Source of the DNA: Cryoendolithus antarcticus
Lineage: Eukaryota; Ascomycota; Dothideomycetes; Cladosporiales; Cladosporiaceae
NCBI GenBank assembly: GCA_002077065.1
Contig: NAJO01000033.1
Coordinates: forward strand, 434,001 to 498,000
Direction: 5' to 3'
DNA: 64,000 nt
Part shown: piece after piece, positions 54,503-64,000 of the stretch
Layout of the letters: each line of letters begins with the position of its first letter
How positions within the stretch are numbered: the first letter of the stretch is position 1
The notes under the pieces: generated by a model
What the model saw: the letters and a program-made list of their open reading frames with translations, nothing else
Database searches by the model: none
Told to the model about the DNA's origin: nothing
Position numbers and translations under genes: made by a program

Positions 54503-56149
54503 ATGGCAGTCGCAACCAACGGGCAATGGACTCATGCGGTCCAGCACACAGACTTTAATGCCGACGACTTCAGCCCTGGTCAGCCATCAGAAGCCTTTGA
54601 AGGATACACTAGAAGCAACGGCAAGGTACCCAAGCGCCGCCCCAGCGGCGCCAACATGCAAGGGGAGCGGGATCCGCAACAGCGGAGACCTTCGGTGCAG
54701 TCAAATCAAGGGATCCCACCCCGCAAGCGCTCCACACATACGTTACGGCAGGTAAAGCCTGCGGAAGAGGCTCGAGATGACTCTGCGTGGATTCACCGCG
54801 ACAAGTTGGCTCAGATTGAGATACAGGAGATGGAAGATGCGGGCATGCATGTTCGACAGCCCAGAAGGTCGGGTAGTGCTGGGCCTGGAGCTAATGGGAG
54901 AACGAGTCGGTCAGTCAGTCGGACTGGGCTGAGGAGGCCAGCGAGTAGAGATCAGGTGAACGAGGTAGGAGCTGTGGAGGATGGAAGGGATGAGATGAGG
55001 AGGAAGAGGGTGTCGACTATACCTGCTGCCGATGAGGAAGAGTACGAGCAGGGCTTCGACCCAACGATGGATGCGGAGCTAAGAACGCCTGAAGAGGTGG
55101 CAGCAGAGCAGCAAATTTACCGTCAGCACATGCTTCGACCCAGTACGTCGAGGATACCGATCTCGAAGCTTAGTCCGGTGCCGGTGCCTTCAACTGTGGT
55201 GGACCGCGAGTCACCTTTGACGAGGAGCAGGAATGGGAGCGGTGCTTGGAGCAGTCATTTCGATGAGCTGCAGTATGCGAGAAGGGCAAGAAGCGGAAGT
55301 AATGGCAGTCATGTCTTGCTCGATGATGGAGATGGAGTGCGCACACCATCACGCCCGACAAGCTCACACATCCGCCAGTCCAACGACTACAACACGTCAA
55401 ATTCGCCACCGAAGGCACGGATGCCGAACAAGGATACTCCGACCTCAGGTGCTCGCAAGGCCTCTACGAATACACACGTCACAGGTCGGCCACCCTCATC
55501 AGGTGGACCCAAGTCTGTTCGGACGAGCGGCCAGAGCGTTCGTCCACTCTCGAGCTCGGGGAAGCCTCGTCCATCTACGAGCCACCAAAGACCCGAGGGC
55601 GACGCACCCTGGCTAGCGACCATGTACAAGCCAGACCCGCGTCTCCCACCTGAAGAGCAAATGCTACCGACACACGCCAAGCGTATGATGCAAGAGCAGT
55701 GGGAGAAAGACGGCAAGACTGGCACAGCTTACGATCGGGACTTCAGACTGCTGAACGATGAGCCATTAGATAGTCACAAGCCGACTTCGAATACATTAGA
55801 CCCTCAACAGCAGACCTTTGACCAACCGTCTCGGATTTCACCACGCCCTCAGGTGCCACCGAAAGAGAACATCGCACCTGGCACACCAACTGGCAATGGC
55901 TGGCCGCTGGGCAGCCCTTCAAGTCCCGTCAAGAGTGAGGTCGGAAGCACGCGACCTGGCACCAGCGGTGGATATCGCATCACACCCATGATCGCTACGC
56001 CACCGGTGATCAATCTGCCGAGCCCCAGGGGCAGCGCGCTCGAGAACAAGCCCGTGAAGCATAACGCTACGCCGAGGATACCGGACTTTGATGTCGATGA
56101 GAAGGGTGGGAAGGAGAAGAAGGGGTGCATGGGCTGCGTCATTATGTGA
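54503..56149 (+). CDS. teaR: TeaR/Mod5-type prenylated cell-end marker
   Basis: A single exon, 548 residues, MAVATNGQWTHAVQHTDFN. Nearly the whole protein is polar and disordered (Ser/Arg/Pro-rich), with a short acidic helix (AEEARDDSAWIHRDKLAQIE) near residue 95 and a conserved phrase DAPWLATMYKPDPRLPPEEQ around 380. The C-terminus KEKKGCMGCVIM ends in a CaaX box (CVIM) preceded by lysines and another cysteine, which calls for farnesylation. Size, composition and the CaaX end match TeaR of Aspergillus and Mod5 of S. pombe, which anchor Tea1/TeaA at the plasma membrane of growing tips so that microtubule ends can set polarity. It converges on the next gene (210 nt between stops). Confidence 0.82.
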   Translation: MAVATNGQWTHAVQHTDFNADDFSPGQPSEAFEGYTRSNGKVPKRRPSGANMQGERDPQQRRPSVQSNQGIPPRKRSTHTLRQVKPAEEARDDSAWIHRDKLAQIEIQEMEDAGMHVRQPRRSGSAGPGANGRTSRSVSRTGLRRPASRDQVNEVGAVEDGRDEMRRKRVSTIPAADEEEYEQGFDPTMDAELRTPEEVAAEQQIYRQHMLRPSTSRIPISKLSPVPVPSTVVDRESPLTRSRNGSGAWSSHFDELQYARRARSGSNGSHVLLDDGDGVRTPSRPTSSHIRQSNDYNTSNSPPKARMPNKDTPTSGARKASTNTHVTGRPPSSGGPKSVRTSGQSVRPLSSSGKPRPSTSHQRPEGDAPWLATMYKPDPRLPPEEQMLPTHAKRMMQEQWEKDGKTGTAYDRDFRLLNDEPLDSHKPTSNTLDPQQQTFDQPSRISPRPQVPPKENIAPGTPTGNGWPLGSPSSPVKSEVGSTRPGTSGGYRITPMIATPPVINLPSPRGSALENKPVKHNATPRIPDFDVDEKGGKEKKGCMGCVIM

Positions 56150-56358
56150 GCAGCATATTGGAAGAGATGGACTTTCAGAGTGAGCAGGGTCTGTCAAGAG
56201 TGAAACGGAGGAGCCGAGTGATAGCGTTCAGCGGACTGGCGTCTTGTTCATTTGTATTGCTGTAAGTCTATCGACTTTTGGCGTGGAGAAGATGGAAGGC
56301 GTTCGATGGACTTACCTCGTCAAGGGGGAACGGGTTTGATTGTGGCGATAGATAGTGT

Positions 56359-57604
56359 TCATACCCGCCGATATATGGCATATACTGGGTGGCGGTAATT
56401 CGGGTTGATCTGCTCAACAGCCACATGCGTTGCTGACGGTGGCCGGTGCGCAATTTCCATGGACGAAGTCGAAGAAGCATGCTGGTGACCATCAAAGATC
56501 GCACCAGGCTGCAGCCAGTGTGAAGGCTCCAGAGGCTCGATGCTGTTGATGTCGACCACAAAGTCGTCGTGCTTATCTGCCCACCACTCCTTCGTCGCGA
56601 GATTGTTGTCTACAGCAGCTTCCAGCGCCTCGCTGTAGTTCTGGCAATCCCTTAGCCGACTCAGGTAGAGCAACGCGCTCTCCAGCAGAGCATGCTCGCT
56701 CTTCCCTTTACCCGCCGTCGAGCTCGGCACAACAGGTGTAGAGATTCTAGGCAATCGGGGAGGCAGATTCTCCGCCAGATAGCCCCTTCGGAACGCCGCG
56801 AAGTTCTCCTGCCTCACCTGCCCACTCCCCTCATGCGTGCTCAGTCCGCTCCCCTCATACCCTCCGGGCGTCGGCCTCCACCACCCAGCACCCCTAGCCC
56901 TCTCCTCCTCTTCGCTCACCCCGCTCCGCTCCCGCTGCATGACGTATCTCAGCATCCTCTCCGTCCTACTGCCCTCACCGTGACCCAGCCCACTCTCCCC
57001 GTTGCCAGATTCTCTCGCCACGACTCTTCTCCTGCGCTCCCTTGCCCTCTCCTCCATCAACCGCCTCTGCCATAGCCTCCGCTCCGCAGCATCCTGCTGC
57101 CCCTCAGTCATCTCATCCCCCGTCAGCTCCCTGTACAGCTCCTCCTCCGCTCTCCTCATCTCAGAACCCTCAGTACTAGCTTCCACTGTATCAGAGGAGG
57201 GCATAGGCGCCCAGTCATACAACCCTTGCCTATGCGGACTAGGTGTGCGGTTCCCATACGCTGACGGTGCAGAGGGCGGCTCGTGAGCGCGGTTCAGGCG
57301 TGCTAGGACTCGCTGGAGACGTTCGCGGCGCGAGAGATCGGAGGGATGGGGTGGTGGAGGTGTAGAAGAGCGGCGCGAGGAGGGCATGGGGTATGGGTAT
57401 CGAGGATCGTCGGTCAAAGGATAGGACTGCTGGGTGGTCCAATACGGAGATGAAGATGGAGGTGGGCTCTCCCGTGAGTGGAACGGATACGGGCTCGGTA
57501 TGCGCTGCAAAGAATGAGGGTTCAGTGAGGGCGCTTGCGGGGAGGAATCAGTTGCGACTACTCACAGGTGGGGAGGTCGCTATTGGTGAGTTCACTGGCG
57601 GCAT
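56359..57604 (-). CDS. N-terminal-half Vid24/GID4-related protein, two exons, apparently shortened
   Basis: Model: exon 1 57604-57566 (MPPVNSPIATSPP) and exon 2 57504-56359, 395 residues; a 61-nt intron with donor GTGAGT. The head RIPSPYPFHSRESPPP, the basic block SRRERLQRVLARLNRA, LYDWAPMP and YLSRLRDCQNYSEALEAA, with KHDDFVVDI and SHWLQPGAIFDGHQHASS, recall the N-terminal half of large fungal proteins that end in a Vid24/GID4 beta-barrel, the substrate receptor of the GID ligase. This frame stops at AIYRRV just where that barrel should approach. Downstream room before teaR is too small for it. A second frame (ATQYMPYIGGYEHYLSPQSN) continues open across the stop to a GTAAGT, so the last exon is uncertain. 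The family assignment is from memory. Confidence 0.62.
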
Positions 57605-59134
57605 CTTGGCTGCGGATATACCATGACGGCGAGCTTCAGAGGTGCAGACTGGCTGCGCGCACGCTATGCTATTCGCAGAACGCTTGAGAACGAAGTGAGA
57701 TAACAAAGAGATTCTGCCTCACAATGGGAAGTCTACAGCTCACATCATCGAGGTCCCGCACCTGTCAACACCAAACACTTACATCATCGCTTGGCGCAAA
57801 CCGCTGCAGGTTGCCATCCTCAATGCACTACGAGGCGCAACTGCTATGCAAACATTCACTCAAGTTGAGACGGAGGGAGCAAAGGTGGTGGTCGCAAAGA
57901 CACTCTGAATTAAATTAACCAAACCCCACGCCGCCAGCAGCGCAGGAAAATGACTACATATCTCCAGCACCCATTCGCCTCTTCCGCATCAAGCGGCCAG
58001 AAGACTCTCCCCTTCAAGGGAAGCGTAGCAGGGATGAACGCTACGAAGGACCCCTCTCCCCATCCCCAAGGCCCCTTCAACGAAGGCCAGTCAAGACCCC
58101 GTCTTCAGGCTTAGTTCCAGTTGCGCCACCAAGCAATCCCCACAGACGTTAGATGAACACCGATTCCGCGGTGAACGTTGTTACGCCCTCGGATACCACC
58201 GCAGCGACTACGCCCGAGTCTGCCTCCTCCCGGCTAGCGGGAGGAAACTCGGGTCCGCCGCGGCTAGCGCGGGAGAGAGTCGTGCGAGGGGTACCCGGTG
58301 CGGTGGGGTTGGTGGTGGCGAGTTGGTGGATGAGGGAGAGGGTGGTATTAGAAGCCAGCGTCGCGGACGCTCATCAGGCTTATGTGTTTTGGTAGATGTG
58401 ATTTGCCGGTCGCCGACATGTCGAGTCCAGTCCGAGATGATTGCTTATCGGAGACAAGTCGTCGTGCGATACTGGACGTGCCTTCATCACCATGCCCTCT
58501 GCGCAGTGCTGCGGCTAGCGGAGCACTGTGCATTAGGCAGGCTTCCGGGCGCGTCCAGTCTCGCAAAGGCGGTAGAAGTGAAGCAGTGTCCGGCGCTGCG
58601 ATCGCAGCTCGATACTACGGAAGCACCTTGCCCGAATGTCCAGTAAAAGTCAGGTGAAAGTTCGAAGTGCAGATGACCGCCCTTTTCCCAATGCCCGAAG
58701 ATCGCTGGATGATATTCGGAGCGTGACCGTGAGGTCAGTAGAGTCCGCTCTTTGTATGCGCGAAAGTCCCATTCCTCCCAGAGATGCGTGTTCCTCCCAA
58801 TCCATCCAAGAAAATCGCTAATAATGATGCACGCAATCGCTGTAAAATCAAGATCCTGTCAAAAAGAGATGCGCCGTCCATATATGCCAGAGAGGTGTTG
58901 TGATGTTGGGTCCAGCTCGTGTGTCCAGAGATGGTCAACATCGGGTATCATTGTCGCATCGCAAGGTCATATGTACATCGTGTGTCACGTTATCGCGGGT
59001 CCTGTGCGCATCAGGTGGTCCGAGACTTCGTGACGGGGATTGTCGGGCTTGGCCAGAACACCGACGGCGGGGTGCTTGTCGTTCAACGACTTGAATACAG
59101 GAGAAGAGTGCATGCAGCCAGTAGACCACGGAGT
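57605..59134. other. gene-poor interval
   Basis: Some Thr/Ser/Ala-rich short frames on the plus strand (58153-58395) but no splice logic, domain or start evidence. No RNA gene recognised. Confidence 0.35.
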
Positions 59135-60190
59135 TTAGATCGTGGCATACTGGGGCTGAAAGACACTCTGGTTCCATCCAAAGTCGTTGAAGCCACCCAA
59201 GCCAAAGTCGGTGCCGCAGTGTTGCGGAAGCGAGCTTGGAAAGGCAGGCAGTGGTGCCATCGACAAGGGCGAGCTGTAGTACTGCGCCGGTGCGGTCGTG
59301 TACGGTATTGGTTGACTGTACGACGGCGTCGGCGATGGCAGCTGAACATTACCAAGGCTGAAGTCGGGCCAGATGCTGTTCGATCCGCTTTCACTGCATG
59401 TAGTAGCCGTGGGCGAAGGGGTCGAAGGCAGAACCCTCCACGAGTCCACCGCGGAAGGATGCGGCGGCGCTAGCGACTGTGTGGGTTGCCACCAGTTTCC
59501 CGTGATGGCGGACTGGTTCGGAACGAGTGGAGCCGGGTGGATGACATCGACGATCCTTGGTGGTGGTGGGAGTAGAGGGAGGAAGAGACCCAAGATCTTG
59601 TCCTTGACCTCATTCGCGCGACCATCAAGCAATTCACCAGCACCCTCCTCCTCAAGACCCTCAAGCGCGCGAACACCAGTGCGGAAGACAAAGCGGTTCG
59701 CAGCTTGCAGGAATTCGCTTTGCATCTTCTTCAACTGAGTGTCCTTCTCTGGCCAGCTGTATGAGTTCGCCGAGGCATCGACCGAGTAGATGTCCTTGTG
59801 GTACTCGACGAGTGCGTCGATGGTGTCGGTAGTAAGCTTGAAGGCGACCTCGTGTTGCGAGACCATGTCGACGTGCACAACATAAGCCTCAACATGAAGG
59901 AGTTGGTAGTTGAAGAGAGCCTCGATGAGAGGGTTCTCATCTTTGCGCAGCTCAGCATCAGGTGCTTTTGGCAGCATCAGTGAGGTGAGTGACCAGATTG
60001 CGGCTTCACCTCCAAGCGTCTCAGTGAGGCATCGCACATGTTGTGGTATGCTGTTGAGAGGACGCTTGATCTTGTTGATGCGCTTGAGCGTCTGTGTTAG
60101 CCAAGGCTCGGCCTTTGTGTTGAGCACGATGTTCGGCGCCGCCCGCGGTGCGAACGCTGCCGCCGAAGCGGGCAGCAACTGCATAGGCAT
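59135..60190 (-). CDS. unrecognised Pro/Ser-rich protein with a helical N-terminal half, 351 residues
   Basis: I start at MPMQLLPASAAAFAPRAAPN; the frame stays open upstream to 60607, but that part is Cys/His/Tyr/Ser-rich and reads as leader. Residues of about 20-200 are helical: LTQTLKRINKIKRPLNSIPQ, LIEALFNYQLLHVEAYVVHV, KLTTDTIDALVEYHKDIYSV, KKMQSEFLQAANRFVFRTGV, ending in an acidic stretch (ALEGLEEEGAGELL). The C-terminal 130 residues are Pro/Ser/Gln/Tyr-rich with Phe/Gly at the end (FGLGGFNDFGWNQSVF), like an activation or assembly segment. No zinc finger, bZIP or membrane helix. It might be nuclear, but that is a guess. No family recognised. Confidence 0.65.
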   Translation of the reverse strand: MPMQLLPASAAAFAPRAAPNIVLNTKAEPWLTQTLKRINKIKRPLNSIPQHVRCLTETLGGEAAIWSLTSLMLPKAPDAELRKDENPLIEALFNYQLLHVEAYVVHVDMVSQHEVAFKLTTDTIDALVEYHKDIYSVDASANSYSWPEKDTQLKKMQSEFLQAANRFVFRTGVRALEGLEEEGAGELLDGRANEVKDKILGLFLPLLPPPPRIVDVIHPAPLVPNQSAITGNWWQPTQSLAPPHPSAVDSWRVLPSTPSPTATTCSESGSNSIWPDFSLGNVQLPSPTPSYSQPIPYTTAPAQYYSSPLSMAPLPAFPSSLPQHCGTDFGLGGFNDFGWNQSVFQPQYATI

Positions 60191-61683
60191 GATGTATGCT
60201 TTGTGATGTTGTATGCAGTGTAGCGATGTGATTATACCGATGCGATATGATGCGGTGATGCGATATGGACGGCAGGAAAAGAAGTGGAAATAGTAGCAAG
60301 AACGACGATTGATGTGACAAGTGTGATTGTAACGATGGAGAAGCCTGTGTGCCCTTGGGGGTAGAAAGAGAGAGTAATAGAGGTCGAGAGGGCAGGCGGG
60401 CGGAGAGGGTGGCGTAATGGGGTTGGAGGTGTGAAGTGTGTGCAAGCGGGGAGGGACGCTTATATCACGCTCACCATATCGGAGTGCCCTACTGCATGCA
60501 GACCGCGTTAGTTTTTGCTTGCAGAGCACAGCCCAGAAGGCTGCTTGAAGGTGCATAACTAGCTCCATCTCGTCAGCTTCGAGGTCGCTGCCCGCCGGCA
60601 TCATCAAATCTCTTCGTAGCGTATCCGTCGCACAGCAGCAGATCGAAATGGCATTGCGACGCAGCGCCTATTGCGATTACCCGTATGGTACCCGTGCGCC
60701 GTGGCTTTGTTGTACAGCATGTACAATTTGGTGGAGGTCTCGACAGCTGCAAAACGGGCTCCTCACTGTCGGCAAGTCTGTCTCCGCGCAAGCTCGGCAC
60801 AAGCGTGCGCACATATCATGCGCATCATGCTTGTGACTCACCTATACATGCGCACTTTGATACACTATGCACCGCAAAACGCCTGTCCATCTGCATGAAG
60901 TGTTTCAGAAGGACCATCTGGCCTGCTTTGTGGCCTCTCTGTCTGCATGTGGATCTGCATTCTGGAAAAGCATCTTGACTTCCTTGAACGGCAGCCACCT
61001 CGCCAGGGTTTTCCACACTGTCGGTGCATCGACCGTTCTAGGAAACGGCTGATCAGAGATGCCATGTGATCCGGCTGGCTGCTGGTGACGCGTGATTCCT
61101 CGTGAAGATGGGCGAAGTCGTGTCCACTGGATGTCGTGCGTGGCCACGACGGGCACTAAGTGCGGGAAGGTCGTTGCGCAAGGCGAATCAGCTTGCATAT
61201 CGTCGGTGCTGCCGGGATGCTGTGTCTTGATGGTCTGCGGTGGGCGCTCTCAACGGAGAGAGGTATAACAAGCATGTCGTACGAGCGCCTGCTGCGACGT
61301 CGCTCGAGCGCTTATCCTCGAACGTTGTAAAATTGTCAATGGCATCGTTAATCGACTTTGACATGAAGATGTTGATATCCTCTTGGCGTCGGCAGGCACG
61401 ATGAGGCTCTTCCCGAGGACCCACAGAAAGTTGACACAGCCTTGTGGCGTTCACGTGCCGATCTCGGTCTCTCCTTGACCGCACATCTCCTCTTGTTCTA
61501 TTCCGATGTGCGCTTCGACACCTCAGGCATAGATGAGGTTCCTGTAAGAGGCGATTCAACGGCAAGCCGACGCGTATGGGGTGTCTTTGATGGTACCGCT
61601 ACACGCTGCAATCGTTGATACCGGATCGCACGAAGGCCATTCCAATTTACATCGTTGGATCTCCTGTATCACGACGAACGAGC
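60191..61683. other. intergenic; long pyrimidine-rich leader of the upstream gene
   Basis: On the minus strand the 300 nt before 60190 are TC/CA-rich, typical of a fungal 5' untranslated region. A TATATCA-like box lies near 60460. The rest shows no supported gene. Confidence 0.4.
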
Positions 61684-62202
61684 ATGTCGGATAACATTGC
61701 TCTCACTGATGAACCACGGCAGCTCTCGGACTGTTGTGCCAGCCTCTCGAAGCCTCTGATCGATATACTGGTAGACCGGCTACCCTCACAACCCTCCATG
61801 TGCTTGTCGATCGGGTGCGGAAGTGGCCGTCTTGAGAATTACCTGCTAGAAGCCACTACAAAGCCGCTTGATCTCTACGGTGTGGAGGTCCCTACCTGCG
61901 AGGTGAGCGCGCTGCCTCCGGAGCGTGTGCTGAGAGTTCCCTCAACGCGATCGGTGCATCCTGCGGTCAAAGACTGCTCAGCAATGTTGTTCGTGTACCC
62001 CAGGGTGCCTGATCTCGTCAAGTCGTGCATGGACGAGGCGTTGGCGGGAGTTAATCTAAGTAGGGTGATCTGGCTTGGTCATCGTAGTGATTGGCCTGAC
62101 TACGAGACGGTGCTATCATCCGCGAAGGGCACCGCTGAGGTAGTCTCTGGTCCGGGTATTGCGCCTTATGAGTTGCTTGTCGTCGCTACGTTCGACAGCT
62201 AG
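61684..62202 (+). CDS. small methyltransferase-like protein, 172 residues
   Basis: I start at MSDNIALTDEPRQLSDCCAS; the frame is open 69 nt further upstream. The only motif is SMCLSIGCGSGRLENYLLEA, a Gly-x-Gly-x-Gly S-adenosylmethionine-binding loop, followed by LDLYGVEVP where the acidic residue of motif II would be Glu. A hydrophobic strand RVIWLGHRSDWPDY comes later, and the C-terminus ELLVVATFDS closes the fold. It is shorter than most class I methyltransferases (about 230-280), so it may be a minimal or inactive version. No catalytic or substrate residues can be assigned. Confidence 0.6.
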   Translation: MSDNIALTDEPRQLSDCCASLSKPLIDILVDRLPSQPSMCLSIGCGSGRLENYLLEATTKPLDLYGVEVPTCEVSALPPERVLRVPSTRSVHPAVKDCSAMLFVYPRVPDLVKSCMDEALAGVNLSRVIWLGHRSDWPDYETVLSSAKGTAEVVSGPGIAPYELLVVATFDS

Positions 62203-63804
62203 GAGACCGTTCTCAACCCAGCATTTGCGAAGTTGTCATAAGAAGTAGCGTAGGTCTCCAACATTCGACTATACGGACTTTCCTTGAAAATCAGAACCGA
62301 CTCCAATCTATCATCAATCACAGCTGGTGCACCCTGCCTGTTAACAAATTGCTGCTTCCGCGCTGAGTAGGTCTTGCTACATGCAACATTAACATCGGGT
62401 TCCAAGATCTGAAGTCATGCCTGATTCATGGAATGAAGCTTTCGTTCGCAGCTGATATTCACTTCGTTGTCGGCCTCATCAAATCGCTAGGCTGCTGCCC
62501 TCCCTAGAAGACAGCCGCTTTCATCAGTTCTAGAGCGGCACAACGGACCCCTCAAAGTACAAACTACGCTCGAACGCCTTGTCTCGAGCGCAGCGATCTC
62601 GACAAGGAGAATCAAGCGCCGTGGCAGCGAAGTCCACCAACAACCGTGACAAACTTGACGGGATGTAATGTGAGACATTACATTCACCGTGATCTCTCAT
62701 TACGTGAAACGGAGTCTTCGATGGAATGCCTGCAAGTCGAGACTACGAGACGAGGGAACGAGATCCAAAGCAATTAGTGTCAAATCGTGTTGCCTTCTGA
62801 TACTGCGGAGGAGCGGCCAGGGTCCCTCAACAGCGCAGAGCAGGCAGGACAAGACCAGCTTCACAGCGTCGATTCAGGCACGCACAAATAATCACGCAAT
62901 CGCGTCAATGCTCACGAAAGCGCACATCGAAGATGTCAGAGACTCATAGACGTCCTGTGTTGAAGTTGCTGATCTCATTCAACTAACTACATAATGACGC
63001 CTGCTAAGATCCCAGCCTACCAACGACTACAACCTTTCCCCCTGCCCCAGCCACGAAGAAAAGCCAACGAAGGTATACCAAACGAATGGGACCTCGTCAA
63101 CTTCCCTCGCTTCGAGAGCTCGAGGAGAAGGCGTAGCCTAATCAGCTGGTCTCCTGCTGCGCGACTGTGTTGAACAACTTTGTCTTCTGTAGCCTATCCT
63201 TCGCCTACAAAATCAGATTGCCCTCTCAGTGTGCGAACCAGAAAGTGCCCCGAAGAGGCGTGTGGCGCCATGTGTGGCGAAGTGGGTAGGACCGAGACAG
63301 GTGGGAGAAGGAAGAAGGAACTCCATCGTGCTTCTAGCAGGCATTTCAGCGGCCGCGAGCTTATTGTCATCATTGCCTTCTTTCCCTCCAACTCTTGTCC
63401 GATCCAGTCGTGAGTGAATTGCGTAAATGAGTGTGGTGACCAGTCCCATCATCGTGGGTGGCGATATAAGTGTGGTGCATGCATATCCAATATGCACGGA
63501 GAAGTAAACAAAAGTAAGGTACGGTGAACGTCGTGTTCCAGGCCGAGTATGTGCTCGGCGGTATGAGGGTTCGGGTATCATGTGTTGCGTTGTGTGTGTC
63601 GTGAGAAGTTTGTCGATGAAGTCGATGTGGGGAGTGATGAAAAGCCACCCATGTCAATCCAGGTTCTTCCGTCAGCGCTTGACTTGTGAAGACTGGTGCC
63701 CAGTGCCCATTCCGGTATATTACGAGAGAGTAAATGTGAAGAGAGTCGTGATGATGTTGCGTGTTTTTGCAATGCACGCCCGGTGCAGGAAGGAGGAGGC
63801 AAGG
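62203..63804. other. gene-poor interval with a 9-bp perfect inverted repeat
   Basis: ATGTAATGT, GAG and ACATTACAT form a hairpin or palindromic site at 62663-62683. No gene is supported; short frames on both strands lack domains. Confidence 0.35.
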
Positions 63805-64000
63805 TTACATCGAGCCCAAACTCATCAATGCTTCCACTGCGGCCTTCTCCTCAGGTGTCTGCAGTCGAGGATCCATGGGAGCGGAGAGGCTACCCTTTGG
63901 CAGTGAGAGCGCACTGAAACTCCTGTCGCTCCTTCCAGATGGCCGTCGACTCCACTGCCGTGACGGGAACCGAGTGGTGATTGGTACACTCAAGGCTTGA
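63805..64000 (-). CDS. last exon of a gene that continues past the right edge
   Basis: The frame is open from the right edge to a stop at 63805. The credible part reads WSRRPSGRSDRSFSALSL, then PRLQTPEEKAAVEALMSLGSM. A possible splice acceptor (GTCACGGCAG) lies just before WSRRPSG, so the exon may begin near 63956. The C-terminal block TPEEKAAVEALMSLG looks like a conserved short helix. I do not recognise the protein. The 5' part is outside the window. Confidence 0.55.
   Translation of the reverse strand, partial: QALSVPITTRFPSRQWSRRPSGRSDRSFSALSLPKGSLSAPMDPRLQTPEEKAAVEALMSLGSM

Overview
The window is nuclear DNA of a filamentous ascomycete (Pezizomycotina). Genes lie on both strands, with short spliceosomal introns of about 50-150 nt that show GT-AG borders (two are GC-AG) and CTAAC/CTGAC branch motifs. 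The proteins are typical of filamentous fungi: the polarity marker TeaR, NSE3 and SF3B5, dynactin p62, an STM1-like RGG protein, a DOMON/cytochrome b561 protein, a fungal arrestin, and PXB/DUF3818, DUF1772 and DUF6590-like proteins. The class is probably Dothideomycetes, but that is an impression from protein families and was not tested. No rRNA, tRNA, CRISPR, operon or bacterial feature was seen.

Layout. 0.3-9 kb: GPI-type secreted protein (-), pyruvate decarboxylase (-), coiled-coil protein of unknown role (-), and a tandem pair of DUF6590-like paralogs (+). 8.4-14.5 kb: PX-associated DUF3818 protein (-), dynactin p62 (-), a BRCT gene broken by two compensating one-base indels (+), and a DUF1772 membrane protein with a GC-AG intron (-). 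15.5-27.3 kb: MFS transporter (+), LMBR1 protein (-), a membrane/coiled-coil protein (+), NSE3 (-) divergent from SF3B5 (+), an ankyrin protein (-) and a p67phox-like TPR protein (-). 27.3-35.4 kb is gene-poor: candidate spliced small ORFs, a glyoxalase-like protein, and a GH13 alpha-glucosidase pseudogene with two stops. 35.4-42.6 kb: a small hydrophilic protein (+), a DOMON-b561 protein (-), a 395-bp foldback element, an STM1-like RGG protein (-) and a bZIP factor (-) with the second GC-AG intron. 44-57.6 kb: arrestin (+), a transcription-factor-like protein (+), an unknown three-exon protein (-), an RBR ubiquitin ligase carrying a bromodomain (-), TeaR (+), and a shortened gene that resembles the N-terminal half of Vid24/GID4-type proteins (-). 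57.6-64 kb: an unknown Pro/Ser-rich protein (-), a small methyltransferase-like protein (+), and a gene cut by the right edge (-).

The genes do not form an obvious pathway or secondary-metabolite cluster. Most are housekeeping or lineage-specific singletons. The most unusual object is the gene at 51741-53499: a complete RING1-IBR-RING2 ligase in which an acetyl-lysine-reader bromodomain is inserted between the first and second zinc-ligand pairs of the IBR. Other items worth checking are the foldback element, the stop-broken glucosidase, the compensating frame breaks in the BRCT gene, the two GC-AG introns and the spliced small ORFs near 30 kb.

Exon boundaries were worked out by hand from reading frame, splice consensus and protein-family expectation. 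Phases add up in every multi-exon model given, except the 5' end of the MFS gene.
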